Shown: positions 36,209-48,000, numbered from the stretch's first letter. The stretch: DNA of 64,000 bases from Dryococelus australis (GCA_029891345.1 CM056999.1:24835418-24899417); one strand, 5' to 3'. Numbers and translations are program-made. The notes: generated by a model not told the origin, from the sequence alone.

Positions 36209-37837
36209 CTGGGCCACCCCTGGCTAGAGCAAAGTAACCGGCGCAGCGTCCTGTACAGAAGAACCATTCAGAAATTTCACAGTTCAAGCAGGATATCGGA
36301 GGAGTCCGAAACACCCCAGGTGAAGTGAAGGAGGTCGGAGCCCCAACTGCACCCTCCCCCCGCTCCTCCTCTGTCCACTGTACCCGAGGATGCATCCATT
36401 AATGTCAACGAGGCAACCAGTCCTGTTCTGTTACCCCCTCAGACATCCTCCAATGTGGTTGATATGGTGAGCAACAGCGAAACCCATGACCACTACACAC
36501 CGTCTGGAGATACAGCAGTAAAACCCACCGGTATCACCAAGTATGAGGGGCCCAAGAGAGCCCCACTCTGAAGTTCACCAGTACAGTAGGGATGGTGAGC
36601 AACAGCGAAACCCATGACCACCACACACCGTCTGGAGATACAGCAGTAAAACCCACCGGTATCACCAAGTATGAGGGGCCCAAGAGAGCCCCACTCTGAA
36701 GTTCACCAGTACAGTAGGGATGGTAAGCAGCAGCGACACAGACACCATACTACTGCCTTTTGAACAAGCCGAAAACACCATGGGAGTCGCTGAGGTTGAA
36801 AGGAGGACCCGCTCTCTAGCGACCAATCCAGACATTGAGAACTTCAGGTGGGAACCCAAGCAGTCGAGGTGGAGGGTTCTAGCTTACCACTGCCTCGCAC
36901 TGCCTCATCAATCCATCGTTCCCCAGTGCAATTTGATCCCCAATAACCACGGACGGAGGCGATACCTCAGCACCAGTTGCTGAACCCAAGAGAGTGATAC
37001 CCACTCGTGCCACCAATGCAGTAGCAGTGCCAGTCCGGTACAAAGAGTCTCCGGGGAGGCCCATGTCATGCTTCACATAGCCTTACCCTGTTCATGCTGC
37101 ACTATGGCAGAGGTAAAAACTGGGGAAGAACAAGTCCGCCAACAAGTAAGTGCAGTGCTCCATAAGACGCTTGTATTAGGTAGCCATTACTAAGCTACCA
37201 CAAATCAGTACCTTTTAGGACTTATTATAGCCCTAATTAATGCCTTAACATAGTGATAGCCACCAGTTATAATAAACAGTGAGAGTAATGCAGAACATTA
37301 CCACTTCCACAATAGTGCTATTAGTATTAGGTTACCAAAGTGTTCAGAGTATATTGAAAATTTTCGGCAAGTATCAGTAACTAAGCTCCCATAAAATATA
37401 AACAGTACCACGTGATGTGTAGGAGCTAGTAGATTGCCCTTGTAACGAACAGTCAATAGGCAACAGTAAATCCGTTGACAGGTAAACAATGTGTGAGAAA
37501 TACATGCAATATAAAGACATTCAGTGCACTTACTAAGTGACTACGAGACTTGAACTAATAATTTGCAGTTATATAAATATTCTGAGGAGCCAGTTGCACA
37601 TGTATAGATTCACAATACATCACGTCACCAAGTTTTAATTGGTCAACTGCCCACTTACGTAGACTTGATCACTTGCAGATGCTCACCACAGTGCCAATGA
37701 TTACATGGGGAAAAGACTTCACCAGTGTACATAATTAGTAGTACTCCATACAAAATGGAGTCCAGAAACATAGTAGGAGGGGAGCTTAGATAGATTAACT
37801 TTTAGTATTATTAATATTTCATGTGTAATTAAATATA
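36209..37837. other. Downstream of pol: tandem repeat and unassigned sequence
   Basis: This includes the mirror of the 127-bp two-copy tandem repeat (about 36470-36725; each copy has GCAACAGCGAAACCCATGAC). It could once have been part of a coding tail. From 36980 on I see nothing recognisable. Confidence 0.5.
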
Positions 37838-38557
37838 CAGTATTTACTCGCGTATAGAGTGACCATTTTTTCCCAAAATAAAGGAAAAAATTTCTAGGGT
37901 GCGCACTATACACAGAAACAAAAATAGGAAGGGGGAGTGGTAGCCATAAATTGTCCAGGTATTTTGGGGGAAGTGGCGGGATAGTCTGTTGTCTCATCTC
38001 TTGCTCTTACATCACTCCTCTCCCTTCTCTCTCTTTCTCTCTGTGACCCTTCAGTTATGTGTAGGGCCAACACTCCCCCCCCCCCCCACCTAATTGCATC
38101 CTGTCACACCACAAAACCAGAGCTGCCACTTGTTTACAGCCCTCCCCCCCCCCCCTCTTGTAATAACACCCAGATGTTGCCAGTCGATAATTCCGCCATC
38201 CCACTTTGTTTCCATCTTTTGTAGATAAGGGTAGTGTGACATTCTAGGATGGCAAAAAAAAAGGGAGAGCCGGTCACTGCTGAAAGGAGAAAAAAGAAAA
38301 ACCAAGCTGGAAATGATGTGTAGTAGAAGCATGAGGTTACCTGAACTTTTTATTTTGGCTTTCTGCAGCCAAAGTTAATTAATTTAAATATTTTCCAAAC
38401 ATATCACAATAACCACACATTAATGTGAAAAAAAAATATTTCTTCCATACTTACTAACAGGGCGCCACAAATTTTTGGTGCAATTTTATTTTTTTAAAAT
38501 TTGCCCTGGAACTTGTTGCAAAAATCATGGTGCGCACTATACACAAGTAAATACGGT
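37838..38557. mobile_element. TA-flanked MITE, right-arm copy (720 bp)
   Basis: It starts CAGTATTTACTCGCGTATAG and ends in the inverted form of CCGTATTTACTTGTGTATAG. TA duplications flank it (37836-37837 and 38558-38559). The motif GGGTGCGCACTATACAC occurs inside as well as at the end, so the terminal region is partly duplicated. The TA target and CAGTA terminus fit a Tc1/mariner-pogo-type non-autonomous element. Confidence 0.8.
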
Positions 38558-38855
38558 AACAATGTGTTTTTAAAATGTACTATGTGACGATACATGATCT
38601 TACCAGTATCAAAATAAAGACTCGCTATATGCGTCCAAGAAAATTTAACTAATTTTCATCCTAGATATGATTCATGTAGTGCCACGTCTATGAAATAATT
38701 GCAGTTTTTGTTTATTTAGCATTTTGCATAAATGGAGTGTGTTTATATCTTTTTATACAGAGAGATAGACAACCAAACAATAAGCCAGAGGGCTCCTTTA
38801 GACACTCACCAAATTACCAAAGGTACTAGAATATTAATTTAGTGTTCTTATGTGA

Positions 38856-39470
38856 TTGGGTGTCCATGTTTATCATTTATCTTTTATTAGTGACCACCAT
38901 CTGCATATGTTTTTTGTATTAACTTCATTAAAGTGCATTCGTGCTTGCCAGCCCCAGGTGATGGAAGGCCTGGGGTTGGCAACCTTCCATTATGTCACAC
39001 ATAACTGTTGTGCTCGCGGAGAGACCCACAAGTTGCCGAAAAGAGAATGTCAGGTTTCCTTCAACGTAATACACCACCGCAAGCAAAAAAATTGTTCGCA
39101 CTCCACCCCGCCTTCCACGAGTAAGGCATTGTGTACATATTTTATTCCCAATTGATTTACACGTGTCGTTCTTTTATGTATTTTCTTTCCACAGGATAGT
39201 GTTGTACATATATATTTATAATAAGTAACCACAACGTTTATGCTGAGCTTGTAAACAGCACGTACAATAACAGAGGTTGAGGGTCCGCTGGTACACCGCA
39301 TCACCCTTGACAGTAATCCCAAATCACAGGAGGGCAAATGCATTAGCAGCACTCCAGCACTGGCCAAACTGGGCGAGGGGAAAAAAGAGAACCAGCACGC
39401 CAGAGAGAGACAGATCTAGGGCAATTTCCAACGAGCCCCAGCACACAGAGTGAGCACAACTACATACAGT
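38856..39470 (+). pseudogene. Second 3'-end (envelope-region) remnant
   Basis: Relative of 31184-31910, with the same order of landmarks. It includes the candidate splice acceptor TTTCTTTCCACAG (ending 39194) and the arginine/serine-rich tail. The open frame 38856-39155 has cysteines but no identified domain. Confidence 0.35.
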
Positions 39471-39639
39471 AAAACTATGTCAAGACGTTTCTGAAGGGAC
39501 TGAACAAATAATGCTTATTATCCAGGAAAACTTCTTAAAAGGGTTAAATTACAGATGTGCAGAAATATAAGGTGCACAATTATTCAACTTATTAAGAAGG
39601 AAAACTCCTTAAGTGGGAACTTCTTAACAGGGCTTCCCT

Positions 39640-40860
39640 GCATGTCAACTAACCCTTAGTTAAGAGGTCCGCCTACATATTCAAAATGTTTTTTTCGATG
39701 ATTCTTCATACTTGGAACAGTTCTACATTCCCCTGCTCCACTATTAACTTACAACGGATGAGCCACCATCCTAACGTGTTACTACCAAACCAAGAAGGAA
39801 CCATAGATTGGTACAGCAATGCTTCCAGTGGAGGGACAGTTACAGACACATGGTATTTCCCACTGGTTCTCCAAAACCAACTTTACCTCACTACTCACGT
39901 AGTTCTATGTAACCCGAGGATGGGTCAAACAGAACACGTTATTCACGAATGCATACAGGATCGCTCCCAGTCCTTCTAGGCAGTTCTAGAACGTGAAATA
40001 AACGACATTTCCAAGCGGCCGCAGTAACACATCAGCCTCCCCGATGAACCTGGCAAAGTGTCGCCACACCTGCGAATCTTTCCGAAGAGGACCAAGCGCC
40101 GCGAGCGCCCGAGGACATAGAGCCGAGAGCAGAGAGTAGATTGTCCCACCCCGTTCACTCCAGGCAGACGTCCCAGAGGGAGGTTACACCTCCCATTCTA
40201 TCGCAGGTATGGGCCAGCAGAACGCACTATATAAGGCCAAGTGTGGCTGACGAAGGCAGTTATCTTCTCCAGTAGCGCACCTCAACACTTCAGTGCTGGC
40301 GCTCTCTACTGCCTAACAGGTATTTTAGATCTTCAGCAACCTCCAGAGGCTGCTACCACCATATACCAGAGGCTTCAGAGGCTTCTAACACCAACCCAAC
40401 AGCTTACTAGAAGCTCAACACACCAGAAGCCTGCAAGACTTCTCTCCACACTTCTGCTGTAGATCCTCCTAGTTTGACAGCTGCCGCTATTTGCTGGTAA
40501 GTGGCAACTACACCCACTAACCTTTCGGTGGTGGCCCCTTTTGTAAAGTCTCTTCTAGGAAACCCCAGGTTAGAATAACTGCGTATGAGTTGTTTTCATA
40601 GCCGTCAAAAGTCATTCTAATCCTGAGTAGTTTAGGAGCAGGTCACCTCCACCTGTAAAGTGTAGCTTACTTCCGTTCATGCTAGCTTAGTAGTGAGCAT
40701 AAGTGTCACCGCATTTATCATTTATAATAAATACACTTTTGTTCCTAGCCATAGAGTGATTTGTTCTAGAGGTAATTCGTTTCCGATTGCTGGATGCTAA
40801 ACCCTGATGAAGAGAAAGCAAGAGACTTGGTTTTATCAACTGTACAAACCATAGAGTAGG
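39640..40860 (+). repeat. LTR C plus leader
   Basis: The U3-like part shares the GGGAGGTTACACCTCCCA block with other copies. TATATAAGG is at 40228-40236. The leader that follows is rich in CCAGAGGCT/CCAGAAGCT motifs (40340-40440) and ends in TTGCTG|GTAAGT (donor at 40497). AATAAA lies near 40726, followed by a block shared with other copies (GTAGGACTGCAGATACC, then GACGGCCACCCGTTC). The LTR ends are not exactly defined. Confidence 0.5.
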
Positions 40861-41235
40861 ACTGCAGATACCATTCAGGAATCTGTACGTCATATACACA
40901 CACCACTTTCGACGGCCACCCGTTCAGTGCACTTCCATACATAAAAAGGAAGAGCCACAACCACTAGGTACTCATCAAAGAAAGGCAGGACAGCAACTCC
41001 AGACTTTATTGCTGCTGGAGCACCGATGGTGCTGGCAGGAGTACTTGCCTGGGACTGGAGGCCCGACAATTGTTGGAACACACCCATTAGTAGTAGAAAG
41101 ACACATGACCCACCACTCCAGGTTCGTGCCCCAAGCTGCCTGACTGAGTGGAGCACAGGGTTCGCGCCGTCAACTACTGTTGGTTATACACTTACCCAGG
41201 ACACCGTCAATTGCTTGCACCTACCAAGGATATAG

Positions 41236-41640
41236 TTAAATGTCAACTCTGCCTCTATGACATTTTGGGAAAGACACAGAGCTCAAAGGGAGGAGCGAAA
41301 AACAAAGTTCATTGCTGCTAAGTGAGTGTAAACCAGTAACCTCTCTGCACCTTGGGCAGACATGCCATAGAGCAGATCTCAAGCTACGCGACACCTGGAG
41401 AGGCCTCTCTTTCCAGCCAGCACCACTGTTTTCTTCCCCGCACACACTAGGCTATGTATAGATTACCATCCGGCTGCTCGTGCCCTGGTAACTGGTAAGG
41501 ATACCAGGCCAGGCATAACAAACACTTTCTTCGGCAGCAGCAAAGGCGCAGAGTGGAGCTGGAAGTACAGTACCATCCTGTACGATAACTCATCACCCAA
41601 CATGTAACGAAGATGACTGTAAACAGCCGACCCACTGCCT
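41236..41640 (+). pseudogene. Gag-like remnant, copy in LTR C unit
   Basis: Frames contain MTFWERH, then FFPAHTR and ARALVTGKDTRPGITN. These match MPFWERH in the copy at 45396 and FPAHTH...RGLVQGTEVRYG in the copy at 48633-49037. Stops interrupt it. Confidence 0.5.
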
Positions 41641-42889
41641 CAGCAGAGTCAAGGAAACAGGTACCTGAATAGCCTGGTAAGTCTGGCCTGCCTAAACAGC
41701 CTAGTGAAATGTTAAGACATATTGTGGTACAGCACACACCCAATTTTGTGCCAAGTCGCCAACCTACATGACCAGTGTTAACATCTAGCAGAAAACAACC
41801 CAAAAGCATATAAGTTGTTATATTCAGAGCGAGACCGACCTAGTGCAAAGCCAAACCACTTTGACCAAGTCTAAGCGACAGGTGTCATTATGATACGAAA
41901 CACAGAATGGTGATGTAATTGTTCAAGGTTTGTTTAGCTTAGGTGTGCACATATTACCAAAATACTTTGCTATGGACATAATACTTAAGTTTCTCCCCAC
42001 TCAAAAATATATGAAACCAAAATAAGTTGGAATTTCAAATAACTCTATGAACATGTTCAAAGAATTGAAAAGGCCAACAATGTACTTATCACTATTTCTT
42101 AACTTTTACAATCAGAAACATAATGCTGAAAGCTCATAGAGGGCACAATTCTTAACTCGCTAGTGCAAGACAGTGTGTGCGGCAGCGCACCTTGAAGGTG
42201 GAACACACTCCTACATTCTGTGTGTGAATCACGCTGCTTTTACTGTATGCATTCATGTCAACTCTGACAATTATTTTTTTTATTGAACTGGCAAATTTTA
42301 GCCAATCAAGCACTTCAATTTCATATTTCTCTGAATAACAATTAGCTGTATGCAAACTTTATCATTTGTGACATTGCATTATATTTTAATGATCAAAGTA
42401 GAAAAAGTATTTAAAACATACTGAAATTATTTAATCAAAACTGAGGAAACCATGGAAACATTTTCACAGAAAATAAACACGTATATTTCTTCACTAAAGA
42501 ATAATTTAAAAGGTAGGCGTATTTGGTTTAAATTATTCCTTGAAAATTAATATGTGAATACTGATTACCTTCAAAACAATTATACTACTTTATTATAAAA
42601 CTTATTTTTAGTTTGCAGAAAAAGAGCTTGAGCTCGAAGCTCTCGAACTATTCAGTAGACTCGCCCGGGCTCGCCTCCAACTAAAAATTCCAGACTTGCA
42701 GACCTTTAATAACTGACGACCACAAAAGGGAATACACAGAAATATTTTTCTATAAACGTTAGATATGACGAACAAATTTGCAACATTCGTAAAAAAGAAA
42801 TTCCTTAGCCTATAATTCATTTTGACTAAGTTTAAATTATGTGCTGACGCACAACGCTTATTGGGCATAGTATTTTTTCGACATCAACT
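41641..42889. other. Unassigned AT-rich part of the right arm
   Basis: No domain, RNA or transposon terminus was recognised between the gag-like piece and the SINE-like fragment. Confidence 0.4.
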
Positions 42890-43010
42890 CATGTGCAGCC
42901 ACACGAAACCCAAATGGAGAATTGAACCCCGAATCTGCGTGCCTGCAGCGCCGACAGGCATGCTCCTAACCTGCCTCCTCCCAAGGAAACGGCAGACAAG
43001 CCACTACTAG
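42890..43010. repeat. tRNA-derived SINE-like fragment, right-arm copy
   Basis: Mirror of 10680-10800. On the minus strand it has the paired GCCTG/CAGGC stem followed by GGGGTTCAATTCTCC. Confidence 0.35.
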
Positions 43011-43099
43011 CCAATATGCCAGACGCTCATGTAACACGAATGCCCTACCCAGCAAGCCAAGCCAAGCAAAGCCAGTTGCCCCTAAGAGAGTATCAGATA

Positions 43100-43420
43100 C
43101 CCCCTCCTATCAAGGCAACTACTCTACTTTGTTCCTTCTCCAAGACAGCGCATCAAGGTCTATACTGCCTACAATAGGAGGAGAAACACAGCCAAAGATG
43201 CCCGAACAGAAGGAAGCACTGGTAATTTGTATATAAGGCCAGACGCGCTCCCAGAACATAAGTTGTCTTGTAGACTAAGCAGCTCACTCTACTACAGCCA
43301 TGATAGAGCTCTCTGCAACAGTCTTCCTCACAAATAAACAACAGTCTAGAAGTCTTCCAGACCAGTAACCAGCTAACCCCAAAGAAGTCATCAATCGTCC
43401 GTCACCTGGAGAGTCAGTCC
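43100..43420 (+). repeat. LTR D promoter/leader fragment
   Basis: TATATAAGGCC is at 43230, followed by an initiator-like CTCACTCTAC region and CAAATAAACAAC. It then passes directly into a gag-like piece (43450-43590, frames with ARALVTGHDTRLGIEN). The long leader of the other copies is deleted. Confidence 0.45.
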
Positions 43421-43449
43421 TCTTCAGTCAGCACCCCAATTTATTTCCC

Positions 43450-43600
43450 CTCGCACACCAGACATAACACTGAGACACATCTTGTAGTACGAGCCCTAGT
43501 CACTGGACATGACACGAGGTTGGGTATTGAAAATTCCTTTGTGGAAGCAGTGGAGCCATCACTGGGAGCCGGAACTACCTGATTTCTCCGTATGGCACCT
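43450..43600 (+). pseudogene. Short gag-like remnant after LTR D
   Basis: VRALVTGHDTRLGIEN is homologous to the same block in the copies at 41.5 and 48.9 kb. It is very short and closed by stops. Confidence 0.4.
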
Positions 43601-43973
43601 TTTCAACTAGCACCACCCAAGCAACTGCTGGACCGGGCCGACCTACCTCTACGCCGGAACCCAGGAAATTGGTGAGTGAGTAATCTAGTAAGTCAGCCCT
43701 GCCTACACGGGCTAAGGTGGTAGTAAGAAATATTGTGATACTGCCGACGGCCAACTTCGTACCAAACCACCAGCCTCCTCGACAATGCTAGTCTTTAGTA
43801 GAAAGGTGACTTAGTCACAGTAAATGCGTACTCAAGTGCGCCTGACCTAGCACTCACCAAAAAGAACATTGACTAGTCTAAGCGAAATGTGTCAGCTTGA
43901 TGAGGAAGGCGCAGATTATTATGATAAAATATCCAAACTAGAAGCATAAGAATTGAAATTTTTTAGGCTAAAT

Positions 43974-44760
43974 TGACATGTGCCACTCTCATGCATTTAT
44001 TACTAACCATTACAACTCATCTTACTCCAGCATTCCTGCTACACCCGAGTGAGAGTAGAACCCCGCCAACTTAGTACACGGATGTTGCGGATCCCCTGCG
44101 CTGAGAGCCTACAAACTGTCAGCCGCCTCGGAGCACAGCTGAGCACCACAGAATATGCACGAAGCCGGGAGACAGACAGAGGTTAGCTACCCCCTCTCCG
44201 ACCTCACACTAGAGGGAGATCATGAGGCGACATCACACCTCCCACCGCGGCCAGGCGCGGCACCTGTCCTTTGGACTATAAAAGTCAGTGCGTGCCCAAG
44301 CTCGCAAGTTATTCTTTCTGATTATTGAGCTCTCTCAGCCACTGCGTGTGCTGGGGTCTTTGGCCATGCCACCAAGTCTTCAGCAGCCACCAGAGGCTAC
44401 TCTTACTGATGACAACAGTCTTAGGCAGCCACCAGAGGCTGCAGCCATTGCCATCACCAGAAGCTCTTCTGCAGCCGCAGTATCAAAGGCTTCATTGGCG
44501 ACGACTACCACCACTTACCAGAGGCTCTTCATTGCAGATAACCTTGAACTACCAGAAGCTCTTCTTTTTCTATCATCACAACATCCTCCGTAACTGATTC
44601 CTCCGGGAACAGTATTATTATTTATAATAAAAACTATTTTTATAATCCTATCCAGAGACAGTTTGTCTAGAGGTATATCCTGTCCAATACTAGGAACTCT
44701 ACTTCTAAATGGAGCAAGCAAGCAACCAGGTGTAATAACATTACCAAGCATAGTGTAGGA
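43974..44760 (+). repeat. LTR B plus leader
   Basis: It starts TGACATGTGCCACTCTCATG. TATAAAAG is at 44277-44284. The leader carries at least five CCAGAGGCT/CCAGAAGCT motifs between 44385 and 44555. AATAAA lies near 44627. Two overlapping frames (44288-44593 and 44325-44597) cross the motif array, but neither has a known domain. Confidence 0.6.
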
Positions 44761-45395
44761 CTACAGATCCCCTTCAGGTATCTGTACATCAATAACACAC
44801 ATCACTTGCCTGTACTTGCTGGTAGGGGCAGTACATTCCCTGCTGCTAGAGCAGAGGATCCCTATTAATTAATTGTCTCGTCTAGATATTCCGCAATATA
44901 GTTAGCTATGCTATGTATACTTAATTAGCCATCAATATCATTTGCTTTCTTGTATAGTCTAGGACCAGGTCACCTACACCTGTATAGAGTAGGCTACTTC
45001 CATACATACCGTCTGCTTGGTTAGGAGATAGCCCATACAATTTCGATTAGGACTGTGGATCCCCTTCAGGAGTCCACCAGTCTAACATGCACACCATTCG
45101 ACGACCACCTGTTCTAGACCTCCGGGTATAGAACAGCAGAGCCCCAACCAATAGTAACTCATCCAACCAGGGACAGAAAGTACTTTCTAGTTGTATCCCT
45201 ACCAGAGCACCTAGGTACTGGCAGAGGTATTTGCTCGAGGGTTACAGCCTGGCCTTTGTTGCAATCTACATCCAGTAGTGGAAGGAAGGCGGCCCACCAT
45301 ATGACTCAACGCTTCTGGTTCGGTCGTGGGGGGTGCTTCTGGAGCACCAAACACATGCCCGCAGCCACTGCTGGTAGAACACTAAAGTAGGGATT
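44761..45395 (+). other. Leader/5'UTR-like sequence shared by the retroelement copies
   Basis: It shares blocks such as CAGGTCACCTACACCTGTA, GTGGATCCCCTTCAGGA and GACGACCACCTGTTC with 40.6-41.0 kb and with the minus strand of 49.5-49.9 kb. No coding domain is visible. Confidence 0.5.
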
Positions 45396-46052
45396 TTGTC
45401 TCGCATCCGTGGTGCACAGCATCTACTGTTCAGCGGTTTCATGACCTCTATGCCTTTCTGGGAAAGGCACGACTCAAAGAGAGAGGAACAAAGGACAGCC
45501 TACAGTGCTGCCATGCAGCAGTGTGTATTAGCCCCTCCTACTTTGAGTAGGCAAGCTGAATGGGCCAACGCTGCTTTAACCCAATTATTAGCAAGACCGA
45601 CCTCTCCTGTTTATAAGTACATTGGATTCCGCCGCATATACGTGTTCACCGAGAAAACCATCTCGTCTCCTGTGGATTGATATATGAGACAGAGGTGAGA
45701 CACTGTTTCCAACCCCAGGTTTTGGAGTCCGGAAGCAGCTGCTTGGAACCAACGATACCGTGTTGGCCAGCATGGTATCACTGACCTAGAGCCAGTTGTC
45801 TGCACCACCAGTTCTAGCCCGCAGCAACCAGTAGCATCACCTTCGGCTGAAGATAGTATAAGTAAGCCAGGTATCCCAGACACCTCCCGTCAGTCGATTA
45901 TCTCCGTAGTCAAACCCACAGTGGGGAACATTGTAACCAAGGCAGTTATCCGCAATCCAATTGTCAGACAGACTGTAGATAACTTTGTGCCTATCCGTCA
46001 ACCAACGTGCCCCGTCAAGGTAATGGGTACTAAGCTGAAACTGAATCAGTAA
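45396..46052 (+). pseudogene. Gag-like remnant (amino-terminal region)
   Basis: The open part 45396-45680 contains MPFWERHDSKREEQR. Further on are AAAWNQRYRVGQHGI and DNFVPIRQPTCPVKV. Both recur in the minus-strand ORF at 48633-49037 (SAEWNQQYCVGRHSI and ENYVPSHQPTHPAKV). I infer the amino-terminal half of Gag in this family. Two stops and a frame change interrupt it. It passes directly into envelope-like sequence, so everything from the PHD/capsid region through pol has been deleted. Confidence 0.55.
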
Positions 46053-46089
46053 ACCTATAACGCAGCATGTTTGGTCCAACACAACTCAA

Positions 46090-46772
46090 AGCCCCGACGA
46101 CCATACCAGCTACCACTTAACCTAGCACGCGTCAAAATAAAAGAACAGATTTTTGTTCTTAAATCCACTCTAGAAACAAATAACAGAATGATTAATGAAA
46201 TATTGTTAAGGCAGAATTCAATAAATGATAGACTAAAAGATAGAAGAAGTGATTAAAAGTAATGGACATATTTGCATAGTAATGTCCAATCAGGAATTAA
46301 GAATCTTAGTAGATTAACATTTAAACATACTCTATTCCGAGGCAGAAAAATTAAGCAATCAATATGAGTTCATATTAGATGCTATTCTCAATTCTGTTAA
46401 AAGTATAGTCAACATGCATATTGTAACACCTAAACAGATAATGCACTATTTTAAGCAGTTTCAGTCATATCACAAAAGTGACTTTTACTTACCACTTTTG
46501 GGTGTAACACAAATAAATAACCTATTTTTTTAAATTAATGGAATTAGATGTATTCAAGAAACGAGATATTTTGTGTTATGTTATAAAATTACCTGTGACA
46601 GATCAGTTAAGGTTTAACATTTATAAACTCATCCTATAACCGGTTAGAGTGAAAACCACAACAAATATATTTGTATTCATAAACCCTGAGAAAGAATACA
46701 TATGTAATTATGGAACATACCAAACAATATTATGCAAAATTAAGTAAGGAAGTAAAAAACTAATGTAAACAG
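46090..46772 (+). pseudogene. Envelope (F-like) remnant before LTR E
   Basis: The open segment 46071-46256 ends in a heptad-like helix (ETNNRMINEILLRQNSINDR). Later frames include AILNSVKSIVNMHIVTP and LMELDVFKKRDILCYVIKLP. The order and character resemble the membrane-fusion subunit of F-type envelope proteins in insect LTR elements. Stops and frame changes are frequent. It lies immediately upstream of an LTR start, the expected place for env. Confidence 0.5.
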
Positions 46773-47852
46773 TGACGCATGCCACTCTACTGTGAAGCAT
46801 GGCTGCGTACTCTACTATTCGACTTCACCCTAACATCAAGCACTGAGAGCAATTCGGGGCAAGTCATACGCCAGCAGGCAATTAATTCCATGGCTACAGA
46901 GTTAATTCCACGAGTTTGATAACTACAGACACGTGAATAATTAAAAATTATTTTATGAGATTGTACTGCCCACCAAGAAATTCGCATGATGTCGCCACAG
47001 CCAAAGATTGTTTTATCCACTGAGCCACAGACACACCAGAGTAGATAAGAAAGTTAACAGAGACATCACAGGAGAGCAGCACCCCTGCGGCCTGTGACAT
47101 CATCGCGCCAAGCCTCGAGAGGAGACGGTAAATATGTCAGCAGCCTCCAACCAGGGTGATAAGAAATTAGTGGTGAAGCCCACGCCCCTGAAATAACCAA
47201 CTCCTGTGATGGTAGGCTAGCAACGCCCTCACAACTGTGAGAGCCACCACGTTGCAATTTTGGATATATAAGGAGAAGCGAAAACGCTCTTGCCAGTCTC
47301 CGTCGGCCTGCCGACCTGAGTAAGGTCAGAGGGCTCTACTGGGTCTGCATAAGGCCTCCAGTCTGAAGAAGGCCCTCTAAGCTTACAAAGGCTCTCCTCT
47401 CCAAACTCAACAGCCAGAATGGAAGATGGCTCCTTCAGAAGCTCCAGCATCAACCCTGCTGCCCGCTGAGAAAATCCCTAGTCAAGATCCAAAGGTATCA
47501 AGACATCCTTATCCCTGCATCCCTTATCCGAGTCAATCCTTGCACTCTACGGTAGTAAGCCGTAACGCCGTCCTTTCTGGACAAAACCACCCTTCGTTAT
47601 TTCGCTGTAAATTAGGAATAGCATTTTGGAGTTTTTCTTGGTTTTGGAATATCCAGGTTTGCCTTCACCTGACGTAAAGTAGCATAAAATAATTTATATA
47701 ATTGTTTTAGCTAAATTTATATAGAGCCACATATCCCCTTTGTTTTCACGTAACAGCAATAAATACGCTGTGCTAAACTTAACCTTTGGCGAGGTAGTTA
47801 TTTATTTCCCTGACCCGTATTTTTTGGTTATTTAATTGTAATTCAAATTACT
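46773..47852 (+). repeat. LTR E at the outer end of the right arm
   Basis: It starts TGACGCATGCCACTC, has TATATAAG at 47265-47272 and AATAAA near 47757. Inside it, on the minus strand, TGGCTCAGTGG (about 47015-47025) is an exact RNA polymerase III A-box consensus, suggesting an embedded tRNA-derived piece without a good B box. The arm ends at CAAATTACT. In the mirror copy the sequence continues past this point as native retroelement, but here it stops abruptly. Confidence 0.6.
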
Positions 47853-48000
47853 AGGTGGGTCTGGGCATTTCTCACCCACTGGTTTGTGGAGAGGTTGGTT
47901 TCCATATACTCCTTTTTGCATTCTGTAATAAACACGACTGGGTCCTCATGTGTACGTCCCTCAAAGAGTGTAACCTGTATGTCTAGGTTGTTCCCTTTTG
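47853..48000 (-). pseudogene. Gag capsid-like segment, truncated at 47853
   Basis: LFEGRTHEDPVVFITEC and TNQWVRNAQTH match the conserved start of Ty3/gypsy Gag capsid domains (a hydrophobic-F-x-G-x-x-x-E-D-P-x-x-F/W block followed by W-V-R/A). The frame is open until it is cut off by the arm end. Confidence 0.55.

Larger units (their letters stand above)
29884..47852. repeat. Right arm of the giant palindrome (about 18 kb)
   Basis: Near-perfect reverse complement of 5839-23800. The retroelement fragments in it read on the plus strand. The outer end (CAAATTACT, 47852) abuts unrelated minus-strand Gag sequence. Confidence 0.97.

Noticed and set aside
5839-47852. A single giant DNA transposon (Maverick or fold-back type) with 18-kb terminal repeats
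   Set aside because: No target-site duplication flanks the arms, the two outer edges differ in character, and the centre has no transposase, polymerase or capsid gene.
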